Of a stretch of 64,000 nt of DNA, positions 26,619 through 34,512 are shown in pieces (positions within the stretch are counted from its first letter, which is position 1; each line of letters opens with the position of its first letter). Below the pieces are notes generated by a model that saw only the letters and a program-made list of their open reading frames with translations, did not search any database and was not told the origin of the DNA. The DNA comes from an uncultured Tenacibaculum sp. (lineage in GTDB: Bacteria; Bacteroidota; Bacteroidia; Flavobacteriales; Flavobacteriaceae). The position numbers and the translations under genes are program-made. The stretch spans positions 1-64,000 of the forward strand of contig CANMIL010000005.1 in assembly GCA_947497895.1 (NCBI GenBank). The letters run 5' to 3'.

Positions 26619-28067
26619 TTATTGTTTTTCTATTATTTCTTCAATTTGCAGCAAACGTTTTTTAAGAATCGTTAACTCTTCAGACTGCTCTTGAATACTT
26701 TGCTTATATTTTTCCAGTTGTTGCTGTTGTTCTTTGATTATATTGTTTTGTTCAATAGTATGTAAATACAACTCCTCTATTTTTTCCAGCATTTGCATGG
26801 ATACATTGGTAATGTTCACAGCATATTTCCCATCGTCAGTTTTTCGTAGCTCTTTTATTGAAGTTACTCCAGGTAAATGTTTATTGGTTTTAATAAAATT
26901 AGCTACCTCATCGAGTTTGGAAAATTTATAATCCTCTTTTATAATAGAATGTCCATCTAAATACTTTTCAAATACATAATCAGGATATACACTGGTCGTG
27001 GTTTCGATGCTTCCATTTACTGAAAGTTGTGCAGTAGTACCGAAAAAAGTAGTTCCACCAACCGCCACTCTGCCCGAAAAAGCTAAGGTATTGGTACCTT
27101 GTGTTACCACACGATTTCCTGTTAAACTTCCGTCTTCTGTATAAATGTTTGGTGTATTCGCCGCTGTCGAGGCTAATGAACGGAGGTTACCGCTGGTATC
27201 AACCGTTACATATTCATCAGCAGCAACACCTGTTCCTAAACTGCGAACTCTAGCAGTACCGTTTACATCTAAACTTGCTGTGGGCGCGACTTCCCCTATC
27301 CCTATTCGGTTATTTGCTGCATCTACTGAAAAGGTATTACCATCAATAGAAAAACCATTGGTAGCAGTTGATGTAAAAGCTAAGGTATTGGTACCTTGTG
27401 TTACCACACGATTTCCTGTTAGACTTCCGTCTTCTGTATAAATGTTTGGTGTATTCGCCGCCGTAGATGCTAATGAACGTAGGTTACCATTGGTATCGAC
27501 AGTTACATATTCATCAGCAGCAACACCTGTTCCTAAACTACGAACTCTGACAGTACCGTTTACATCTAAACTTGCTGTGGGTACAGCCTCCCCGACACCT
27601 ATTCGGTTATTGGTTCCATCAATAACAAATGTGTTACTATCAAAATTTACATTATCAGTGATTCCTAAGGTTCTGCCAGCACCGATAGTGCCATTATCAT
27701 CGTAAATATTACTTTGTGAATTGGTGTTCGTTAGTTGTTGCCATGCCGTTCCATCAAAATAATAGAACCCTGCAGCTGTAACATTAACCGTTTTTCCAGC
27801 TGGAGTAGTAACCGCTGCCGTTACATATACAACAGTACCAGTGGTATTATTAGTCGCTGGAGTGTTTACATATACTGCATCTTTGGCTGCTAACTCATCT
27901 CCTGTTAACCTTGGTATCGTAATACCATCCGCCGAAGTAGCAGTTCCTGGTGCCCCTACCACCTGCAAATTGGTTACAGGAGTTTTAGTTCCTACACCCG
28001 TTTTTACTTGTGCAAATGAAATACTTGCAAACAGGCATGTTATTATTAAAAAAATACTATTTTTCAT
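26619..28067 (-). CDS. Fibre-like surface protein with C-terminal coiled coil
   Basis: A 482-residue secreted protein; signal peptide ends SISFAQ. The N-terminal module is shared with the protein at 24462. The centre has two near-identical units (VGEAVPTASLDVNG, VAADEYVTVDT, NIYTEDGSLTGNRVVTQGTN). The C-terminal module begins FFGTTAQLSVNGSIETTTS and continues YPDYVFEKYLDG, KHLPGVTSIKEL, MLEKIEELYLHTIEQ. It ends in a long coiled coil rich in Gln/Glu/Lys (residues about 430-482). This end is shared with the protein at 28190 and is common in Bacteroidetes surface proteins, where it probably drives trimer formation. The 123-base gap to the upstream gene on the same strand suggests co-transcription. 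Confidence 0.8.
   Translation of the reverse strand: MKNSIFLIITCLFASISFAQVKTGVGTKTPVTNLQVVGAPGTATSADGITIPRLTGDELAAKDAVYVNTPATNNTTGTVVYVTAAVTTPAGKTVNVTAAGFYYFDGTAWQQLTNTNSQSNIYDDNGTIGAGRTLGITDNVNFDSNTFVIDGTNNRIGVGEAVPTASLDVNGTVRVRSLGTGVAADEYVTVDTNGNLRSLASTAANTPNIYTEDGSLTGNRVVTQGTNTLAFTSTATNGFSIDGNTFSVDAANNRIGIGEVAPTASLDVNGTARVRSLGTGVAADEYVTVDTSGNLRSLASTAANTPNIYTEDGSLTGNRVVTQGTNTLAFSGRVAVGGTTFFGTTAQLSVNGSIETTTSVYPDYVFEKYLDGHSIIKEDYKFSKLDEVANFIKTNKHLPGVTSIKELRKTDDGKYAVNITNVSMQMLEKIEELYLHTIEQNNIIKEQQQQLEKYKQSIQEQSEELTILKKRLLQIEEIIEKQ
27079..27615. repeat. 297-bp internal duplication in the surface-protein gene
   Basis: Two copies, about 27079-27318 and 27376-27615, share near-identical sequence at an offset of exactly 297 bp (99 codons), starting AGCTAAGGTATTGGTACC and ending in CCTATTCGGTTATT. 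Confidence 0.85.
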
Positions 28068-28189
28068 GTTCTTTTGTTATTATATTATTTTAAGGTAAGG
28101 CCTAGATGTTTTTTCGAATGAACAAAACATTTAATATAAAATTTGGTTGTTTCACTTATATTGGCTCCTTAGAAAACAAAAGCACTATC

Positions 28190-31100
28190 TTATTTCTGGT
28201 TTATGAGTAACTCTATCTTAAGTAAACGCTCCTCTAAAGCTTTGATCTTATCATCTTTTGCTTTTAGTTCCTTTTGCTGCTCGATTGTATGTAAATACAA
28301 TTCTTCCACTTTTTCTAATATTTGCACCGAAAGTGTTGAAATATCAAAGGCGTAGGTACCTTCTTCTGTTTTTTTAAGTTCTTTTATTGAAGTAACTCCT
28401 GGAAGATGCTTGTTCGCTTTAATATATTCAAACACTTCATCTAGTTTTGAAAACTTATACTCTTTATTAAGAGTAGAGGTGCCTTCTAAATAATCTTCAA
28501 ATACATAATCAGGATAGGTACTGGTTGTGGTTTCAATAGATCCATTTACTGACAAACGAGCTGTTGTTCCAAATAACGTATTTTGTCCAATAGCCACACG
28601 TCCGCTAACATAAATATTTTCAGTATTGGCTACAGCTCCAACTCCGCTGGTAACTCCGAACCAAGGCTCTTTTACAGCCGTTGCAATATTTTGCCATTCT
28701 GGATTTCCTGAAGCATCAGTTCCTAATAATTTGTTGGCATCAGTTGCTCCTGCTGTTCCTATTTTTGCAGTAGTAACTCCATCGTCTTTTACTTGAACGC
28801 CGTTGGTAGCATTTACTTCTATCGTTGTGTCATCTACATTTACTTGTAAATCCATGGCCACTAATGCCGCATCCGCTTGTGTTCCAGAAATTGAACCATT
28901 GGTTGAGGTTACATCTTCTCCCAAACTTGTTGCTACAGCCGAAGCCACTTGCCATTCTGGATTTCCTGAAGCATCCGTTCCTAATAATTTGTTAGCATCG
29001 GTTGCTCCTGCCGTTCCTATTTTTGCCGTAGTAATTCCATCGTCTTTTACTTGAACGCCATTGGTTGCATTTACTTCTATTGTTGTATCATCTACATTTA
29101 CTTGTAAATCCATGGCTACCAAAGCAGCATCCGCTTGAGTCCCCGAAATTGAACCATTGGTTGAGGTTACATCTTCTCCCAAACTTGTTGCAACGGCCGA
29201 AGCCACTTGCCATTCTGGATTTCCTGAAGCATCAGTTCCTAATAATTTATTGGCATCGGTTGCTCCTGCTGTTCCTATTTTTGCAGTAGTAACTCCATCG
29301 TCTTTTACTTGAACGCCGTTGGTAGCATTTACTTCTATCGTTGTGTCATCTACATTTACCTGTAAATCCATCGCTACTAAAGCTGCATCGGCTTGAGTTC
29401 CCGAAATTGAACCATTGGTTGAGGTTACATCTTCTCCTAAACTTGTTGCTACAGCCGAAGCCACTTGCCATTCTGGATTTCCTGAAGCATCGGTTCCTAA
29501 TAGTTTGTTAGCATCGGTTGCTCCCGCTGTTCCTATTTTTGCAGTAGTAATTCCATCATCTTTTACTTGAACGCCGTTGGTAGCATTTACTTCTATCGTT
29601 GTGTCATCTACATTTACCTGTAAATCCATCGCTACTAAAGCCGCATCGGCTTGAGTTCCCGAAATTGAACCATTGGTTGATGTTACATCTTCTCCCAAAC
29701 TTGTTGCAACTGCCGAAGCCACTTGCCATTCTGGATTTCCCGAAGCATCAGTTCCTAATAACTTGTTCGCATCGGTTGCTCCTGCTGTTCCTATTTTTGC
29801 GGTAGTAATTCCATCATCTTTTACCTGAACACCATTGGTAGCATTTACTTCTATCGTTGTGTCATCTACATTTACTTGTAAATCCATCGCTACTAAAGCC
29901 GCATCGGCTTGAGTTCCCGAAATTGAACCATTGGTTGAGGTCACATCTTCTCCTAAACTTGTTGCAACGGCCGAAGCCACTTGCCATTCTGGGTTTCCTG
30001 AAGCATCAGTTCCTAATAATTTATTGGCATCAGTTGCTCCTGCTGTTCCTATTTTTGCCGTAGTAACTCCATCGTCTTTTACTTGAACGCCGTTGGTTGC
30101 ATGCATCTCAACAGTGCTATCATCAACTCTGATTGTGGTATTGATGGTATTAGCCGTAGCGTTTTCATCTGTATACGTCATTGTTCCGTTACCATTATCT
30201 ACCAGAGTAGTTACTGTTTCATTAGCTGAGGTAATATTATTGATATTGGTAACAACATCCTGTAAACTAACATTATTATCAGGAGTTCCATCACCATCTA
30301 CATCAATCGTTCCATCTGCCACCTGAACATTTCCGGAAGCCACAGAATTTGTAATACTATTTGCTGTACCATTTTCATCAGTGTAGGTAGAAGTACCATT
30401 TCCATTATCTACTAACGTAGTTAAGGTTTCATTTGCTGAGGTAATATTATTAATATTATTGATAACATCTTGTAACGTTACCCCATTATCGTTAGTACCG
30501 TCTCCGTCAATATCAATCGTACCATCTTGAATAGCAACGGTTGTATTAATGGTATTTGCTGTACCATTCTCATCTGTGTAAGTCATAGTACCATTACCAT
30601 TATCTACTAACGTTGTCAACGTTTCGTTAGCTGAGGTAATATTATTTATATTATTGATTACATCTTGTAACGTTACCCCATTATCGTTGGTTCCATCTCC
30701 GTCAATATCAATCGTACCATCTTGAATAGCTACGGTTGTATTAATGGTATTTGCTGTACCATTCTCATCAGTATAAGTCATAGTACCATTACCATTATCT
30801 ACTAACGTAGTTAAGGTCTCATTAGCAGAAGTAATATTGTTAATATTATTGATTACATCTTGTAGTGTCACTCCGTTATCATTGGTTCCATCTCCATCAA
30901 TATCAATGGTACCGTCTTGAATGGCAACAGTTGTATTAATGGTGTTTGCAGTACCATTTTCATCAGTGTACGTCATAGTACCGTTTCCATTATCTACCAG
31001 CGTAGTTAAGGTTTCTGGTGAGCTAATTAAACCTGAATCATTAGTACCTACTAATTTTTCCCATTTGGTACCACTCCAAAAATAAAACCCGCGACTTACA

Positions 31101-31345
31101 TCGCCTGTATTACTTGTATTATAAATTAATAAACTTTCAACGTTACCACTTGTAATCGTAGAGGCATCAGATGAACTGGTAAGTGCCACCCTAGGTATTA
31201 AAACCCCTTTATTGGTCGATACTACATCTAATTGAGAAGAATTGTTAGGTAATGCCGTTCCTACACCAACTTGCGCATAAGATTCAGCAATCCCCAATAA
31301 TAACCATACTATGATGGTTATTACAGTAATTGTAATTTTTTTCAT
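28190..31345 (-). CDS. Large repeat-containing fibre-like surface protein
   Basis: A 1051-residue secreted protein. A signal peptide ends ESYAQ. Its N-terminal module (VGVGTALPNNSSQLDVVSTN, GFYFWSGTKWEKL) matches the protein at 7212. A first array follows with a 65-residue unit (ETLTTLVDNGNGTMTYTDEN, DIDGDGTNDNGVTLQDVIN): three nearly identical units, one variant and one partial. Then a second array has 86-residue units (TSLGEDVTSTNGSISGTQAD, VNATNGVQVKDDG, KLLGTDASGNPEWQ), five full plus a partial. The C-terminal module (TTARLSVNGSIETTTS, YPDYVFEDYLEG, coiled coil) is that of the protein at 26619. Asp/Asn-rich DGDG turns may bind calcium (inference). Probably a long trimeric stalk. Confidence 0.82.
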   Translation of the reverse strand: MKKITITVITIIVWLLLGIAESYAQVGVGTALPNNSSQLDVVSTNKGVLIPRVALTSSSDASTITSGNVESLLIYNTSNTGDVSRGFYFWSGTKWEKLVGTNDSGLISSPETLTTLVDNGNGTMTYTDENGTANTINTTVAIQDGTIDIDGDGTNDNGVTLQDVINNINNITSANETLTTLVDNGNGTMTYTDENGTANTINTTVAIQDGTIDIDGDGTNDNGVTLQDVINNINNITSANETLTTLVDNGNGTMTYTDENGTANTINTTVAIQDGTIDIDGDGTNDNGVTLQDVINNINNITSANETLTTLVDNGNGTSTYTDENGTANSITNSVASGNVQVADGTIDVDGDGTPDNNVSLQDVVTNINNITSANETVTTLVDNGNGTMTYTDENATANTINTTIRVDDSTVEMHATNGVQVKDDGVTTAKIGTAGATDANKLLGTDASGNPEWQVASAVATSLGEDVTSTNGSISGTQADAALVAMDLQVNVDDTTIEVNATNGVQVKDDGITTAKIGTAGATDANKLLGTDASGNPEWQVASAVATSLGEDVTSTNGSISGTQADAALVAMDLQVNVDDTTIEVNATNGVQVKDDGITTAKIGTAGATDANKLLGTDASGNPEWQVASAVATSLGEDVTSTNGSISGTQADAALVAMDLQVNVDDTTIEVNATNGVQVKDDGVTTAKIGTAGATDANKLLGTDASGNPEWQVASAVATSLGEDVTSTNGSISGTQADAALVAMDLQVNVDDTTIEVNATNGVQVKDDGITTAKIGTAGATDANKLLGTDASGNPEWQVASAVATSLGEDVTSTNGSISGTQADAALVAMDLQVNVDDTTIEVNATNGVQVKDDGVTTAKIGTAGATDANKLLGTDASGNPEWQNIATAVKEPWFGVTSGVGAVANTENIYVSGRVAIGQNTLFGTTARLSVNGSIETTTSTYPDYVFEDYLEGTSTLNKEYKFSKLDEVFEYIKANKHLPGVTSIKELKKTEEGTYAFDISTLSVQILEKVEELYLHTIEQQKELKAKDDKIKALEERLLKIELLINQK
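28694..30110. repeat. 258-bp in-frame tandem repeat
   Basis: CCATTCTGGATTTCC or a close variant recurs at 28694, 28952, 29210, 29468, 29726 and 29984, exactly 258 bp (86 codons) apart. Units differ by scattered synonymous changes, such as GCATCAGTT against GCATCGGTT, arranged in a mosaic across units. Confidence 0.95.
30150..31015. repeat. 195-bp in-frame tandem repeat
   Basis: A 65-codon unit carrying TTATCTACTAACGTAGTTAA on the plus strand is present three times almost unchanged, then as a longer variant and a truncated copy, immediately next to the 258-bp array in the same gene. A single relative of this unit occurs in the gene at 7212. Confidence 0.85.
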
Positions 31346-32384
31346 CTTAAATTTACTTTAACTTTAAAAAGATTGAAGGGTATTGGGTAGGAATTGAATA
31401 TGGTCGTTTTAACCATGAAGTAAAATTAGTACAGCGTAATCGGCAATGTGTTATTTAAAAAACAGATAATTGTGTTCAAAAAATTCTGAAAATACTCGTA
31501 TTGAATAATTTGATTCATTATAATTTATTTAAACATATGATGTACACTTTGGTATTCGATTATACCTCAGAACGATCTCTAAATAATTAAAGTTTCTTCT
31601 GCATTTATTCAATATAAAATTATTATTTACGACATGATAAAAATTTCGAACGTTGTAGAATTTAGTTTGCTCCATTTTTATCTTAAACCACACTTAATGA
31701 ACTCTTTTCAATTGGACAAAAGACTAAAGAATTATTTGAAAAAAAACTAGGTTACCCCCTTGTAAAATGGAAAGAAAACTAGAAGGAGGGTATATAGAAA
31801 TTCAACTTAAAACCTATTGTATAAATGGAAGAAATTCAATTAGTATAGAGATAAGGTTAAATAATATAAATTCGATATATACCACTACTTAAATCACTCA
31901 GAAACTATGAACTTATCGCGCCAATCGTAGTCGAAACCTTACGCTTTTTAGTCTAAAAACAATTCTCGACCGTTTTACCCAGTACCCGAAATCAAAATAC
32001 AATTTGACTTTAAGTAATCCTGTAAGTGATATTTAAACACACATACCCTGTCAGTATTTACAAGTTATTACATCTCCTTTTTACTTCGAACTCAAATTAA
32101 ATATTTAAATGAAGTTCCTATTTCATCTACACCTAATTAACATGACATATTTTTAGACGATTCCAAATTCATTCCTTTTCATCTACTGCTTTAATCAGTA
32201 AAAATCAAATTAAAATGCTCTGAAAAAAGTATTTAAAACAAATTTAATTACCCAAAAATGTTTTAAAAATTATTGTAATGCACTCAAAAATCAAAATCAT
32301 GTTCTCTATTGATATAATTTTAATAAAACACGCTGAACTACAGCCATTGTAAAACTATCTTTAAGGTGGTTAAAGCAAATATTT
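31346..32384. other. Spacer between surface-protein and sensor regions
   Basis: No supported gene in 1.0 kb. Around 31695-31785 the plus strand reads as TLNELFSIGQKTKELFEKKL before a stop, with no start codon, which might be a remnant. The promoters of the two divergent genes must lie here but I see no clear TAnnTTTG box. Confidence 0.35.
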
Positions 32385-34391
32385 ATGAAGAAGTCGTCAT
32401 TAAAAACCGTTTTCTTCCCCCAATTATTCACTATTTTATTTATTACCCTACTTAGTGTACAAACCTCCTTAATTCATTATTTAATTAAAACGAATCTTAC
32501 CACCATAGATCTCGTTTTAAACTCGAGCCGTTTATCATCATCTACGGTTCCTATTACTACAAAACCAATATTAGAGTTTATTAGTAATTCACATGTTAAA
32601 CTGTATTCTGTTTCTGAAACATTCGTCAAAAACTTCTATGACTGTTTTATAGAAGATCACAAATTTCACCCCTTGAAAATAGGTCAACAAAGCTTCATAA
32701 ACACAAAAGCCAGTTTTCATTCGGAAACCATAGTCAAGCGTTACCAAAATTTTATTATTTCAATTCTTTTTATTTTACTATCATGTATTTTTTTATTTTT
32801 TTATTTAAGAACAAAAGAACAGCAAAGAATAAAAAGGGAGTTGAATAAGTTAAAACAGCTAACTAATCATGAAAAGAGATTATTAGAAAATTTAGCTCAT
32901 GAAATAAGAACTCCTATTACAGCAATTAATGGTTATTTGAACCTCATTAAAAATAACGATTTTGATATTTCAAAAAATTTATCTTATACCCAAAAAGCCA
33001 TTTATAGCTGTCAGTATCTTAGTGAATATTTAACTGATTTTTTAATTGCATCGAAGTCAAAAAGTGTAAAATTTAGTTCAAAAAGTTCTAAAAAGAATAT
33101 GCATAACTTTATTACGGAATTACTAATTTCATTTGAACCGAACCTAATCACTAAAGAACAACAACTCTATTTTAGATCTAATATCAAGAAAACTGTTGAT
33201 ATTGAATTTAACTATTCTAATTTTAAAAAGATAATAGTCAACCTACTTTCCAATGCCAATAAATATTCATATTCAAGTAAATCTATTTATGTAAGTGCTA
33301 TCATAGACAAAAACAAACTCTGTTTTACGGTAAAAGATGAAGGTATAGGGATTTCAAACGAGGAAATTGACTCAATTTTTAATTGTTTTGATGAACAATA
33401 TTCTGAAAAGAAAAAAAGAACCGGTATTGGTTTATTTTTAGTAAAACAATTATCTCTTAATATGAATGGTAACGTTGATGTTAAAAGCGAAAAAGATGTT
33501 GGTAGTATTTTTGAAGTAACTCTACCTTTAAAAAACACAAATTCAGAACTATACATCAGAAACGAAATAGCGTCTTATGATTTACTAATTTCATCTAAGC
33601 TGAGTGACAAAAACACTTTTATTGACAAACATAATTTACCTAAAATTCTAATTGTAGATGATAATATTACCATGATTTCCTATTTAAAGGATTTACTGAG
33701 CACTAAATTTAATTGCTTTTATGCTTCCAATGGGAAAAGAGCACTAGAAATAGCTAAAGAAGAAAAATTTGATCTCATCATTTCTGATTTAAAAATGCCA
33801 ATCATGAGCGGTTTTGAACTTAAAAAGGCAATCAATAAAATAAGTAACTTAAGTAAGATTCCATTTATCATAACTACGGCCATTCCATTAGAGTTTCACA
33901 AAGAACTATATACTGAATTAGGAATTGACAATTACGTATTAAAACCTTTTCGAAATGAAGAACTATTTGCAAAGATTAATCATTTAATTTCCAATAACAT
34001 TTACAGTAAAGACATTAAAGATTTAACAAATAACACAACCGATTTTCATGGTTCCTATATGAATTTAATAATAACAATTAAAGAACTCATTATTAATAAC
34101 ATTACGAATCCTGAATTTAATGTAAAAACCTTAGCGGCACAAAGCGGATACACACAACAACATTTAAACTTATTATTAAAGGAAAAAACAGGCTTAACAC
34201 CAGGTAAGCTAATTTTAGAAATTCGCTTATTAAAAGCCTATAACTATATTATTGAAAACAAATTTTTGACTCTCAATGAGGTTATTTTCGCTGTAGGACT
34301 AAATAGTAGAGGTTATTTTAATAAAGTATTTTTTAAACGTTTCGGACTAAAGCCCAGCGACTTAATGAAAAACAATAAATTAATACAATGA
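32385..34391 (+). CDS. Hybrid histidine kinase/response regulator with AraC output (short sensor)
   Basis: A 668-residue protein. Two transmembrane segments (about 10-30 and 122-140) bracket a short periplasmic region of about 90 residues. HisKA has the phospho-acceptor His172 in NLAHEIRTPITA. The HATPase_c has N-box NLLSNANKYS (about 286-295), G-box DEGIGIS (318) and GIGLFLVKQL (347). The receiver at about 419-535 has Asp468 in ISDLKMP and Lys520. The AraC double helix-turn-helix spans about 565-665 (VKTLAAQSGYTQQHL, EVIFAVGLNSRGYFNKVFFKRFG). It senses outside the cell and binds DNA directly. It lacks the TPR sensor of its downstream paralog and is followed by it after 121 bases on the same strand. 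Confidence 0.92.
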   Translation: MKKSSLKTVFFPQLFTILFITLLSVQTSLIHYLIKTNLTTIDLVLNSSRLSSSTVPITTKPILEFISNSHVKLYSVSETFVKNFYDCFIEDHKFHPLKIGQQSFINTKASFHSETIVKRYQNFIISILFILLSCIFLFFYLRTKEQQRIKRELNKLKQLTNHEKRLLENLAHEIRTPITAINGYLNLIKNNDFDISKNLSYTQKAIYSCQYLSEYLTDFLIASKSKSVKFSSKSSKKNMHNFITELLISFEPNLITKEQQLYFRSNIKKTVDIEFNYSNFKKIIVNLLSNANKYSYSSKSIYVSAIIDKNKLCFTVKDEGIGISNEEIDSIFNCFDEQYSEKKKRTGIGLFLVKQLSLNMNGNVDVKSEKDVGSIFEVTLPLKNTNSELYIRNEIASYDLLISSKLSDKNTFIDKHNLPKILIVDDNITMISYLKDLLSTKFNCFYASNGKRALEIAKEEKFDLIISDLKMPIMSGFELKKAINKISNLSKIPFIITTAIPLEFHKELYTELGIDNYVLKPFRNEELFAKINHLISNNIYSKDIKDLTNNTTDFHGSYMNLIITIKELIINNITNPEFNVKTLAAQSGYTQQHLNLLLKEKTGLTPGKLILEIRLLKAYNYIIENKFLTLNEVIFAVGLNSRGYFNKVFFKRFGLKPSDLMKNNKLIQ

Positions 34392-34512
34392 TTTACAATT
34401 GTATTTCGTATATTCAATAGTCGAAAAAATCGACATATTGTCCTGATTTAAAAAATTTGAAAAAGAAAAAGAATAAACTAAATATAAATACCACTTATTA
34501 GTTTTATTCGTT

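Noticed and set aside
7212..31345. Possible prophage or contractile injection system because of tail-collar-like domains
   Set aside because: No capsid, portal, terminase, sheath, tube, baseplate or integrase genes are present. The proteins have Sec signal peptides and modules common in Bacteroidetes surface proteins.
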